Shown here one piece after another: positions 35,101 to 48,118 of a DNA stretch of 64,000 nt (its first letter is position 1; each line of letters begins with the position of its first letter). This stretch comes from Symbiodinium natans (lineage: Eukaryota; Sar; Dinophyceae; Suessiales; Symbiodiniaceae). The stretch lies in assembly GCA_905221605.1 (NCBI GenBank), contig CAJNDS010002747.1, positions 124,001 through 188,000 of the forward strand, in the 5' to 3' direction. The notes beneath the pieces were generated by a model. The model saw only the letters and a program-made list of their open reading frames with translations, was not told the origin of the DNA and made no database searches. The position numbers and the translations under genes are program-made.

Positions 35101-38100
35101 GGACGAGCTCGTGTGCACATTGTTCGGGAACTCGACCCACATCCCACACTCAGTGGGCCCTCTGAGTCAGCCCAACGTGAGACACAAGAGGAGCCAGCAA
35201 AGGACGAGGAGGATGGGGAGGAGAGTTCTGACGACAGCCAGAAGGAGGACCTGCAAGTGAGATCATAGGTCCAAGCAGAGACAGGGTTGAGGGTTTAGGG
35301 TTTAGGCTTTTCGGGATTAGGCTTTAGGGCTTAGGGTTTAGGACTTCTGGGAACTGGTAGAATCTGGTAGACTGATCCCGGCAGGATGCAAAAGCTCCGT
35401 CGGAGGAAGACGCGGACGAGACCCTCCAGGACAAGGAGCCGATGATCCGGGGGTACGGCAAGTTGAAGCTTCCCATGAAGGCTCCGAAGGAGCTCGACCC
35501 GTGTAGAATCGCGGGGAAGCCAGGCTGCCTGTTGCGTTCCGAAGGAGCAGCCGGAGGACGCGAAGGCGAAGGAGGCGAAGGAGGAGAAGGAGGACGAGTC
35601 GGAGCCCAAAGTGCAGGTGCGCGAGGAGGAGGATGCAGATCTGAATCCACAGAGCCCTCAGGCGCACCCGAGCTTTTTTTTCCGTAGCTTCCGACTTCTG
35701 CGATTTGCTGCCCCAGACGCGAACCATGAGCCCCTTCAAGGAAATGCGTCTTAAAGCAAACGTCTGTGTATGCAGAAATGTGTAAACATTTTGTTTAGCA
35801 GTCGCTTTGATCTTGTAGAAAAGGCCCCAGAAGGCCCATAGTGAAAACGTTTAGATGAACCCCCCCCGTAGACTCCGATGTCTCGGCAGGGTGTCGGCGG
35901 CCAAGAGGACTCCAAGGCACTGGGAGCTGCTTGGGAAGCGAACCTCAAGGATTCAAGGGCTTCGGGTGTGGTTTGAGTTGTGCGCAGCGGCCCGCAAAGA
36001 AGGGAGTGACGTTCGGCATACATCAGCATACTCCCCCGCCCTTTCCTGATGGACAGAGCCTCAAAAATTGCCGGCCCACAGGGCTCCAGCAAGGAGGACG
36101 ACAAAGAGGACAGTGAAGCAGCGGGCGACAAGGAGGCTTCCAGCTCCGGTTTAGCGGTTTTCTGAGGAAATCCATGCAAAACGCACTATCTTGTAGCATG
36201 TCATTCTTTCCTGTCAGGAGGACGAGGAGAAGAGTGCCCAAGACATGATGAAGCAGAGCGACAAAGAGTTGCTGAAGGCATCGGGGTGAAGTAGCTGAGG
36301 CCGTTGTGCCACGAGCACCGTGGGTGCTTAGCACAAGAATCAAAAATAGCAAGCTTTTTCAAACCTAAACCCTAAAGCCTAAACCCTAAACCCTGTCCGC
36401 GACTTGTCCCTGCAGAGTGGCCCCCTGGGCTCAGCTAGGCGGGTGGCACAAAAAAAAACCCTAAACCCTAAACCCTAAACCCTAAACCCTAAACCCTAAA
36501 CCCTAAACCCTAAACCCTAAACCCTAAGCCCTAAGCCGCCCTGCAAGGAACTGGCGAGCTCACTCTGGGGTTGGGGGGTCGGTCGCTCCAGGGATGCTCT
36601 GGAAATACTCCGGGATTGGGCACGCCAGGGGTTGAGCACTCCAGGGGCACTTTGTTGGGGAGGTTGGGCACTCAGGGATTTTTCTGGGAATACTCTGGGG
36701 GTTGGAGACTTCTGGACTCGGGGAGTACTCTGGGGGTTGGATACTTTGGGGTGCACTCTGGGGTCTATGGGGGACACTTCGGGTTGACGAACATCTGGGG
36801 GACACTCTGGGGTGGAGCACTGCAGGGGCTCTCTGGGGTGGGATATGGGGCGAAGAGTTTAGTTTAAGAATCTAACAACTCCACACCGAGGCTGGGGTTC
36901 TCAATGACTACTTTTCTGAAGGGGTCCAGACATAGCACCCTGACTTTCTCCAACCTCTACCGGGGCAGAGGACGAAAGAGGCTGTCGGCAAGAGCTTGTG
37001 GTTCTGACGCAGAAGGGTTTCAGGGTGCCTAAGCCCTAAACCCCAAATCCTAAACCCTAAGCCTTGCCTGCGCATGCGCTAGTGTGAGAGTCGAAACCCG
37101 AAACCCTAAATCTAGGGGGACGGCAATAAAAACCCCTAAGCCCTTAACCCGAAACCGGGTGCTTCAGGAGCTCGTGGCGGCTGCCAAGTGGTCATCGGCC
37201 CAAGCGGCCCGAGAGGAGGCAAAGGTGAACGTCACCCGAGCAAGTGCCGAGGAGACTTAGTACTTCTTCGGGTTCACGGTTTAGGGTTTAGGGTTTAGGG
37301 CTTTTCGGGTTTAGGATAGGGTTTAGCGCTTAGCAAATAGGGGTTTAGGGGAGGTTAAAATTCTGCCATGAGAAGGCATCAGTGGATAACCTCAACCCTA
37401 AACCCTAAACTTCTGTGTCCTTCGGCTTCCTGGGCTCCGACCTTGCAAGGGCAGCCCACGCGCCGCTCAGGAGGAGCCGAAGGCATCGAAGCAGCGAAGG
37501 AAAGATCGTGGGGACGCCTCTTGGCCCAGCCAGCTCCCATGAATTGTGTCTGCCTCCGCCACACCCGAAAGCCCAAACCCCCGCATGCCTGAAGAAAATT
37601 AAAGAAACATAGGGTTTAGGGGTTTGGGGGTTTAGGGTTTAGGGTTTAGGGTTTAGGGTTTAGTGTTACTCAAAACCATGCAGCTCAGGAGCCTCCAAAG
37701 CAGGGGGACGAGGCACACGTTACTTGGGGGCTCGTAACCTGTCACACGGTTTTGGGTGGGCGGGCGTGGCTTCTCGCACATTGCTGCGAGTCTAGGAAAT
37801 TTGGGGGATCAGGAACCTATGTCCTTCAGGGAGTATACCAGGGTCCTATTTCCCCCCCCCCCCCCCCCCCCCTATACCCTTTTAAGGGAGTATACCAGGG
37901 TACCCCTAAGGCCTTCAGGCCCGCACTTGCAAGGACTATGTGCCGCCCCCGGACGATGCACCCGATCCGGAGAAGCTTGGAGTCAATGTCTCCAAGGACA
38001 TCGGACAATGCGCTCACTAGCACAGATCGGCTTGCGCTCGTTTCGGGGAATGGATGTTTCGGAACAAGAAAGCGCAGAGGAAACCTCAGCAATGTGCATA

Positions 38101-41100
38101 CGATCCTGAGAAGATACGTGGAATCATAGAAGCTTTCCCTAAACCCCAAACCCTAAACCCTAAAACTGGACTGTCCGCTTGTGGTCGGATCAGGTAGCCC
38201 ATGCTCCGATGCCGCATTCTGGCAGGAGCTGGCGCGAGAGTCCGCGGACGAGGGCGAGGGCGAGGCAGCTCACTAGGTAACCAAGAGAAACCCTTAACCC
38301 TAAAACCCTAAACCCTAAACCCTAAACCCTGAACCCTAAACCCTAAACCCTGAACCTCACAAACCCTAAACCACCCCGGATCGCTTGAAGGGCGGGCCCT
38401 TTTTGTCTAAGAGCCACTGGCCCCAGGATGCACGCAGCTCCGAGGAGAGTGCGTTGAAGAAGGTCCAGGAGCGGGACGCAAGACTTGAAGAATGAAATAC
38501 ACATACGTACAGACACCCCTAATCCTTACCCCCTAACCCCTAAACCCTAACCCCCAAACCCTAAACACACACACACACACAGACAGCGTCGGCTTGCCCT
38601 AAAAGTCGTCCGGAGCTTGAGATGGAAGTCGGGTCGGCAGGTCGGAGCTCGGAAGATCTCAGAAGCATCCCCGCACCTCGCAGCATCCGATTCGGAACAC
38701 TATATGTACTCATTTGTAATGTTTAGTAACGTACAGGAAGTTTTAAGAACATTGATAGGAATACTTCTAATGTATGTGTATGTATAGTCTGTAAGAATCT
38801 GCAGGAGGAGCTGCGTGAGGCGCGGCGAAGAGCAGCCGCGGCGGAGGCACCCTTTTATAATCTGTATATATATATAGTATATATATATATACATACATAT
38901 ATTATATAACAACCTCATGTACTATTCTATTTGAATATATGCATATGTCTTCTCATGTATATTCATACGTCCATAATATGTAGCTTCTTCAACCTTCATG
39001 GGTTGAAAAAGGGGCTGAGGTGACTGGGAGGATTCGCGGGCGTACACATGCATGCAAAGACGTGCCTCGTAGAAGAACTTGCTTGCTGGTGTGTATTCGC
39101 ATAGCAACAAGGGGAGCATCAACCCCACTTGCCGCTCCCTCCAGCTGTGAAGGAGGATCCTTTCAGCCCCTAAACCCTAAACCCTAAACCCTAAACCCTA
39201 AACCCTAAACCCTAAACCCTAAACCCCCTAAATGTGGCTTTCGTGGGCCAAGGCAGACTTGCAGACGGAGAAGGAGTGGCTGGCCAAAGCGCTGAACCAG
39301 AGCCAGGAAGGCGCTGCTCTCAGCTTGAGTACGGCCGCTACGGCCCTTTGCTGTCCTCAGTGGGGTCTTTGCGGGTTCAGGGTGACGTCTGCTAAACCCT
39401 AAACCCTATAAACCCTATAAGCCCTGTAAACCCTATAAACCCTATTAACCCTATAAACCCTATAAACCCTATAAACCCCTAAACCCCTAAACCCTAAACC
39501 CTAACCCCTAAACCCTAACCGATGGCGAGGCCATGTGCCCCGGGCTCGACGCAGTCACCGGCACCACGATGAGGGCAAGACGGGCCAGACCCTCGCGGCT
39601 GAGACTCCGCCCGGTACAATCAGGGTTTAGGGTTTAGGGTTTAGGGTTTAGGGTTTAGGGTTTAGGGAGGAGGCATGCGGAGGCACGTTTGGAGCTGTCC
39701 CATTTTATGGTTCCCAGTTTCATGACTGTGTTTCGACTAGAGTTGAGGCTTTGGGGACCACATGAACCCCAAAATTGGGGGCCATATACCCTGTGCGACT
39801 ACAATTCCTATGAAAGCAGATGAACCATAAAGCCTGTTAGGGTTCATTTGACCCCCAAGTCTCAGGCCTGCATGAGGCATAAGCTACCCACAGCCACACC
39901 CCTGAGCCAAGGAGGCGCGCGAGCTCGTGTCCAAGCCCTCTCATCCCAGGCGAGGGAGGGTTTAGGGTTTAGGGTTTAGGGTTTAGGGTTTAGGGTTTAG
40001 GGTTTAGGGTTTAGGGTTTAGGGTTTAGGGTTTAGGGTTTAGGGGGTTTAGGGGTTAACAAAACCCTTGAGATGCAGTTCAAGTCACGGAAGCCCGTCAT
40101 GCGCCAGGCACCTCAAAGCCAGGGAACCTCAGGAGGACTCCGGGGAGGACGCTTTCCGGGGGTTTTCAACTCTCCAGCCTCTGGCTTCTGCATCCCTTTC
40201 GGCGGCATCCACGCCGAACCTCTCAGGACGACGAGAACCAGGAGCCCAAGCAGGCAAGGCAAGAGAAGAGGGCCGCCAAGAAGGCCCAACAAGAGGACCG
40301 TTTGTGGGGCCTGGCTAACATGGCTAGATAAATTCGTGAACGGAACGAGCCCACGCCTTCACCATCTTTGGGGACACTCGTAGCAAGGAAGAACTCACAG
40401 ACTTTATATGACTTTATGCCTTGCGACTGGGAAGGACGAGGAGGAGGACTCCGGCAATGAGGCAGAGGGAGCCCTGAAATCTTTGCAGGGTGGATCGAGC
40501 GATTCGGGTTTCAGTGTGCCGAGATGTGCCGAGGTTTAGGGTTTAAGGGTTTAAGGGTTTAAGGGTTTAAGGGTTTAAGGGTTTAAGGGTTTAAGGGTTT
40601 AAGGGTTTAAGGGTTTAAGGGTTTAGCGGGAGTATGCGGATGCTTTGGACGCAGCCGCGGGGCTTTCAGAGCCATCTTGAGTTTGATGTAAAGGCCGGTC
40701 CTGCGCAGATGCCTGCAAGCAAACACGCTTGTGCGCAGAATGGCCTGGCAAGGAAAAAGAGGAAGCGCGACCCGGATTCCTTGTCTCAAGACTCGCCAGG
40801 AGTTGAGAATGGCGCTCTCGGCCAGCTGGTTGACAGGGGATTCCTTGAATTCGCGCCTTTGCCTTGGGTCTGGGATTTGATATCGTTTGTGGAAGAAATG
40901 TACGACCTCCACCACAAGGAAGTTGAGAGGCAGCTTGACGAGCTCCGTGGCACCTGGCACAGCGGCGACCGGCCCGGGGGCGATGCAGCCTACGAAGTGA
41001 CGCGGCGCCTGCGCGAGAAAGGCCTCGCAGTGTACAGCCCGCCGCCATCAGAAGAGGAGGAGGCGCCCTGGTCCGTCAGTGGACCTCGCTTCTATGTCTC

Positions 41101-44100
41101 CGTAACAGAGGCCGCCTGGCAGCGTTTTCCTTCCGGCGCCCCGGCACCGCCTAAGCCGCTTCAGCAGCTTCTTTGGCCACATGAGGCCGACCGGACACTC
41201 TCCAAGGGCTCTGATGGCTCTTGGCCAAATCTTGTTCGAGGCCTCGGGTGGGCCCTGGCACCGCCGCACAGCTGTCCACAGGCACTACACGCAGATATTT
41301 GGGGCAGCAAGCCTCGTCCTGGACGTGTGCGGTTTCACCACATTCTCTGGAAGCGTCGCCAGGGAGCAAACTGCACCACGCAAATTGTGCCTGGGGCATT
41401 CACGGATGGAGAGACGTGGGAGGAGCACTACTCGCAGATGACGACTGCCAGCGCCCCGTGCTTGCTCGTGGACAACGAGGTCTTGCACCGCGGAGCGGCC
41501 AACCCGAGCGGGCGATGGGTAAGCACCTGTTCGATCGAGCTATGCACACGCACCGGATATGAGGAGGTGTGGAAGGAGAGCGGGGAGAACGACGGCGCGT
41601 ACCGCATGCTGCCGATCTGCTGGAGTGGTTAAGGGCTCCGCCTGCTTCGCCTGCTCCACCTCCGCCAGTCAAAAGAAAGATGTGGTGTAAGCGAGTTGCG
41701 TCAGTAGCCTTGCCCAATAAATTCCAGTGGGGTTCGGGATTTTCGGGTCCCAAAGCCCGGCAGGTTGACGCAGGTTTCTTCAGCCAAGATCACATCATCC
41801 CCCGGTCCCTTGAACCTCCCAAACCTTCTTGCAGGGCGACAGCTCCGGCGTTGCGGAGACGGACCGGGATGCAAAGGAAGATGAGGAGGTGCGGGCCTGC
41901 TCACAGAATTTCATGTGAACCGGAAGCGATGGTGAATTACAGAAATGGTCACTTCTCCAGTTTTCGCTGAGTCCCACAAGCACTCAACGTGCAAGCGAGA
42001 TCAGGGCTAGGTTTGAGGAGGGTTCGGGCTGCCGCTTTGAGTGTGCCGGGGATTGTCGGCACAGAGTTGGGGCTGCCGGGGACTCAAACCGAACCCAGCG
42101 AGGATCCCAGCTCCGAGGATACCGGGGCCGACCTCATAGAGACAGAGGACGTGGGGGCTGCTTTGGGTTTGGGGTTGAGGGTTTAGGGTTGAGGGTTTAG
42201 GGTTATTTGCTCCTTCTTGCGACCGTTTGGCCGTCTGATGTGTGCGTGTTAGATGGAGCCCATCTTGCTCCCAAGTGTACTTGGCGCAGCACGTTGGAGA
42301 ATCTATATGCCGACATCCTGACCTGAGAGGAAAACGTGCCTCCGAAGCGGAAGTCCTCCCGGAAAGCTAGCGCGCGAGAGAAAGCCAGTCACCACCAGAA
42401 GCACAACAAGCACTCGAGTGCGAAGAAGCTCCATGGCATACATCATGAGCAGGTTTTTTTTTTTTTGCGCAAAAAGGGTTTCGCTGTTTTGGAAGTGCTT
42501 GAGGGTTCTCGTGCACGTCGGGAAACCCACAGGGAGCATGCAGGAGGTTGCCTGGCTGCTGGCCCCATGTCTCTCTGCACACCACGTTTAAGTCGTCATT
42601 GCTCGCGCAGTCCAGAAGTATAGAGCCTCTCGAAGCTTGAAACCAAGCGACCTACAGGCACAAAAAGGGCGGCTTCCACGTCTACGTCGAGGCCCAGCGG
42701 AGCTTTCCAACAGGGTGGCGTTTTGTTGAGGACCTTTCTTTGGTGCTCCAGGGCCCCCAGGCGCTTTGCAAATGTGTGCTTGCCGTCGAAGGCCGATGGT
42801 GCCCTCCTGGAGCAAGGAAGCCGCTCAGAGCACTGAGCAGTGAGGTGGTGGACACAGAAAGATAAAACGACCGTCGCTTTGAGCGCCTTACGCTGACTCA
42901 CGCTTGCTTGGTGTAGAGCCCGTCAATTTCTGATGCGGCTAGAGGGGTCGGTAGGCTGCGCTAGCCATGTCGCACACGTGCGGTAGACCGTGTTCCGCAA
43001 AGGCCGTGCTTCAACTTCCAAAATCCCGAGCCTGCTGGTCATGCCTACTTATGCCGACAAGCAAAAACAATCCACGGCATCCCGAAAAGCCCAACAGGCA
43101 TCCCAATTGGCCAGTAAGATCCTTTGAGGATCCTTTGCGTCGGTCTGCTTTTGGCTCAAAACAGGGGTGGGTGGGAGTTCCATGATTCACAGTGAGCCAG
43201 CAAGCCAGCAAAGCGCCGCACATCGACTCACTCAGTCGCGACAGCTGTGTTGCACGGTGCCAGTGATGCCATGGATGCCGCTGTGGATGAGGCAGCCTTG
43301 ACAATTCCTGAGAAGCCTTGCCAAAGAGATGTCCCAATATCTGTGAACTTCCTGAGCTTCTGAGTGTGGACTCGCTGCAGATCCTGGCGACGCTGCAGAA
43401 GGACGCGCCGAAGAGATGGTCGGTGTTGCTTGGGAAATGGCTTGAGACATTGGGGGGGAGGGGGGGGGTTGGCCTTTGCTCAGCTTTTGCCATTTGCTTG
43501 CTCACAAGGCATGGCAGCATGCCCATGACCCCCATGGCAGCAGGAGTCTTTCTTCTGGAGGGCAAAGCAGGCCCAGACCAGGACTTTTGATGGGCTTCAT
43601 CTCCCTCTGTCTCTTCCACTTCGAGAACCCAACCTCCTCCATTTGGGATTACTTGGTTAGCAGGTTTTCACGAACTCGCCACTGAGGTTCTGAACTTCTA
43701 AGCTCGCGGTTTAGCAAAATCATTGCATGGGTTTGCTGCGGGGGGACGGGTTTTGCTCAAACCTTAAAGCTGAAACCTCTAACCCGAAAAGCCAGAATGT
43801 CTCCAAAATCTTTCGGAGGCCACGAAGGAGGAGATCCTGAAGCCTGCAAACCGCAGCTGCCAGGAGGCTTCAGAATTGGTTTTCGGGTTCTGGGGATGTA
43901 GGGTTTGCTTGTTTTAGGGTGCTCCGGATGAGTGAATTTCCTAGATGCAAGTGCTGTTGTCTCGTGAAAGAATCTTGTGATTGAGACTTGTCCATGCTTC
44001 AACAAGGGGTTTACGATGCAAAAAGGGTCTTCCGGTTTAGGGAAGGCTCGTTGCAGGAGGGGCTTCATATTTTTCCGAGCCTCCCCACAGAGAGCTACTT

Positions 44101-47100
44101 GCATTGCAAGAGCAGTTTCTTCGCCTAAGCCCTCAACAGAGATCCTGTAGACCTTCGCTGGATCCTGGTTTTGGGTGACAGTAGGGAGAGACCTACCCAG
44201 GGATCTGAGAAGCTTTTGAAGCTGCCATCCACTTTGTAAAACTTAGAGTTGTGGGGTTTGGGGTCTGGGGGACTTCTTGTTTCTTGGGACCTTAAGGGCC
44301 AGGCAGGCTTTCTCCACCATTTCCGCAAGATAGACCGCGCAGTGTTGCGGCTAGCCGAGTGGCAAAACAAAACCCTGAAGCCCGAACCCTGCCTGCCCCC
44401 CCACCCGCCCCAAAAAAAAGCAAAAAAGATCAGCACGCAAACGCACACACGCACACACATTTTTTTTTGAAGCTCGGCATCTCCATCTCCAAAGCCCCTG
44501 CTCAGGTGGAGGACCGGCCGGGGCGGGGACCTCATGATTGTTAGGGTGTCAGGCACCACCACCACCACCACCACCACCACCACCACCACCACCACCACCA
44601 CCACCACCACCACCACGACCACGACCACGACCACACGACGACACGACGACACGACGACACGAGCGACACGACGACACGACCACACGATCACACGACCGTA
44701 TAGTCACATAGTAAATGAATATATTCAAAGTAAGGATAGTAATGTTCTGTTGTGTTGTGTTCATTGGTTTGCCGGTCCATGTTCCCCGGCCTGTTGGCTT
44801 CAGTTCTTGGTCTTGTTTTTGTCTGGATCGCACTTGCTGGCTTGCGTTTGTGTATACCCTAAACCCTAAACCCTAAAGTCGAAGCCCACAACCCTAAACA
44901 ACCCTAAACAACCCTAAACAACCCTAAACAACCCTAAACAACCCTAAACAACCCTAAACAACCCTAAACAACCCTAAACAACCCTAAACAACCCTAAACC
45001 CCAAACCCCAAGCCCTCCTAACATGATGCCACGAGGCGACCTGTTTCAGCGTCAAGCTGGGCATGTCGTGCAGATTGGTGCAGTCGACCCCGCTGTGCTG
45101 TAGCTAGTCGGGTGGCAACAAAAGCCCCCAAACCCTAACCCTAAACCCTAAACCCTAAACCCTAAACCCCAAACCCCTAAACCCCAAACCCCAAACCCCA
45201 AACCCCAAACCCTTTCAAACCCTCCCGAGTTATCCAGAGTTGAAAGGCTTCGGCTTCGGAGGTTTCCCCCAGGCTATGGCCCGGCCGCGACGGTAGCAAG
45301 GCAGGGGATGGCGCGGTCTTCGTCTTGCACAGAAGATCCGCCACGGAATTCCTCTGGAAGCCGTGACCGAAACAGTATAAATAAAGAGACGAATATATAT
45401 ATATATATATATATGTATACACAGTGAATGTGTATTTTATACATTGGATATCTCAATACTATTTCAACCATGCACTCAGAATCCGCTGACCCCACCTGCA
45501 TGTCCCTCGCGCTTTGGGATGCGGGCCATGTCTGCAGGTCCAGGGCCCCACAAGTTAAATGACGCCTGCAGTGGGACAAGCTGGCCCCTAAACCCTGAAC
45601 CCTGTTTGGAGCCTGCTTGGTGGGTATGAGTGACGAGTTCTAAGCCCAATGTGTCTTCTTTTTGAGAGACTACCCGGAGCCTTGTCTACGTGTGCACCAG
45701 TGTGAGAGTCGAAACCCTAAACCCTAAACCCCAAACCTTAAACCCCAAACCCTAAACCCTAAACCCTAAACCAAGTACTCTTCCGGTTTCCGAGACTGGC
45801 AGGTCCCTCGGGATGCGGTCGCCAAAGCTTTCGCGGCCAGTGGCTGGAGGGACAAAGTCAAGGCAAGCGCTCAGGGACTCGGGGGGAATGCCCTCCTAGA
45901 ACCGGAAGAGTACACGTTGGGGGTTTAGCGTTTCGGGTTTGGGGTTTAGGGTTTAGGAATTCCTTGCAAGATTTTCAGCCGGGGCCCGGGCGGCGTTGCC
46001 CGCAGGCCTTTGCCTACCATCGACTCAGAGCGGTGCGCGTCCGAGGAGGCGCGGGGCATGATTCTCGATTGGGAGGGTTAAGTGCTGCCAGGGATGCTTC
46101 GCCAATGTAGCGCCTGATGTGAAGATTGAGGCGACCTGGAGGAAGTCACGCCAACGGACGCAGTCCAGATCTGAGAAAGAAAGAGTTCAGGGTTAGGATT
46201 TGGGTCAGGTCCAGCTCACTTCTTTGCCAAGTCCCTGAATGACAAGCTAATTTCTCCCCAACAACAGAAGCAAGTGCATTGGTTGAGGGCTGAGGGGTAG
46301 ATGGGGTTTTGTTTAGGGTGACACATTGTGACACCCTAAGCCCTGCAAGCAGGGTTGTGGATTCGGCTTAATTGGAGCTTTCAGCTGCGGGTGAGATCAG
46401 CGATTCATCACTTGGGAGGGTCAAGAGGCTCTTCTCAGGGTTGGTGGATGTCGGTTGCAGATTTCTCAGGGCAGTCCCACAGGTCAGGATGCGAAAACAG
46501 GGAGCAAGTTCCGACCACAGCCGCAGCCACGGGACCTGAAACAGGCATCTGCGCAGTAGTACGTGCAGCAAGGAGCCTGACAAAGGTTGGAGGCTTCAAC
46601 ACATGCAGCGCTTGAAAGAGATGCCTACTAAATGCTCACAACACACCATAGCACACCCAAGGCTGTCAGGAAGGCCTTCAACACAACACGTTATCAGAAC
46701 AGGCAGCCTCCCTTACGTCCTGAAGCAAGCAAGCAACTTGCGATTGCGGCGCCTTCAGCTGGAGTTCCGGCACAGGCCCACAGAAGGCACTTGTCCAGCG
46801 TGTGCTCGGTCAATCCACCGCTGTTTTCTTAAACCGACTTCTGTGGGGAGGCGGGAGCAGCTATGGCGGAGTCCACCAGCAAGGAGTCTAAGCTCACAAC
46901 TCCCAGCACAGCCAAGGTTCTTGGGGTGTCTGGGGGCTGTCGCAAGGAAGGGGCTTAGGCCGGTGATGGTGGAGGTTTGTTCGCAAAATTGCGCTGTAGC
47001 AGCGGTGATTTCGTGATTCCGGTGGCCTTTCAGGAGCAGCCAGACAAACCCTGCGCATCTGGTGATGAGGTGCACTGGGCAACATGCAGGGTATTGTGAG

Positions 47101-48017
47101 GTCTTCACTTTCAGCAGAGACATGAACCATAAGCTATCCAGGTAGATGCCCTGCAGAAGTCATGGGGGGAGAACCGCCACCGAGACCCCGTAGCTGCCGT
47201 AGCTGCATCCTGGGATCAGGAAACTTCTTTTGTGCAGACATCCGGCCTGTGCGTGGCCATGGCCGATTTTCTTGGCCTTCTTTCGGGGCGTAGCGTTGCA
47301 ACACCGGGATGTAACGGACACATGTGGACTCAAAGGATGGACTTTGGCAGCATCAAGATCTTCTGCGCGCAATGTGGCAAGTCGCAATTTCGATCGAACG
47401 AGCCATGTGTTCCAAGGCAGGGCCACATGTGGAGTCAAAGGATGGACATGTCTGGCAGGATCAGGACCTCCTGCGCGCATTGCGGACAATCCCAGAACCG
47501 ATCGAACGAGCCATGTCTAGAACGTCCGTCAGGGCACCTCGACCCGTCACCAGAGGACATGGAAGGCTACAGAGACTTATTAGCCCAGTGGTACCCTTTT
47601 CCCTTTTTTTTTGGGGGGTTCAAGGTTCCCTTATCAATTAACCAACCAAGAAAAGGGTGCCCTTATCATTTTAGGCCTAGCGGCACGGGCCGGCCCCCGC
47701 CCCGCAAAACAGGAAACCTCGAAGTGGGCATCGTTTTGTTTTTGTTTTTCTGCTCCGTCTTTATTCCGCTGCCCTGTCTGTCACCCCCCCCTCTCTCCTC
47801 TCTCACCATCTCTCTCCTTCTGTCTATGTTGGTGTCTCCTTTTCTTTTTGTCCGTTTCCATTTCAATTCAATGTATTGCTCCCTTTCTCGTTTCTCGCTT
47901 TCTTTCTTGCTCCCACTCTTTCTCCCTTTCTCCCTTTGCCTCTTTCTCCCTGTGTCCCTCTTTCCCTCTCTCTCTCTCTCTGTCTCGCTCGCTCTCGCTC
48001 TCTCCCTCTCGCTCTCA

Positions 48018-48048
<31 letters not shown>

Positions 48049-48071
48049 TCCCTCCCTCTCGCTCTTCCCCT

Positions 48072-48118
<47 letters not shown>
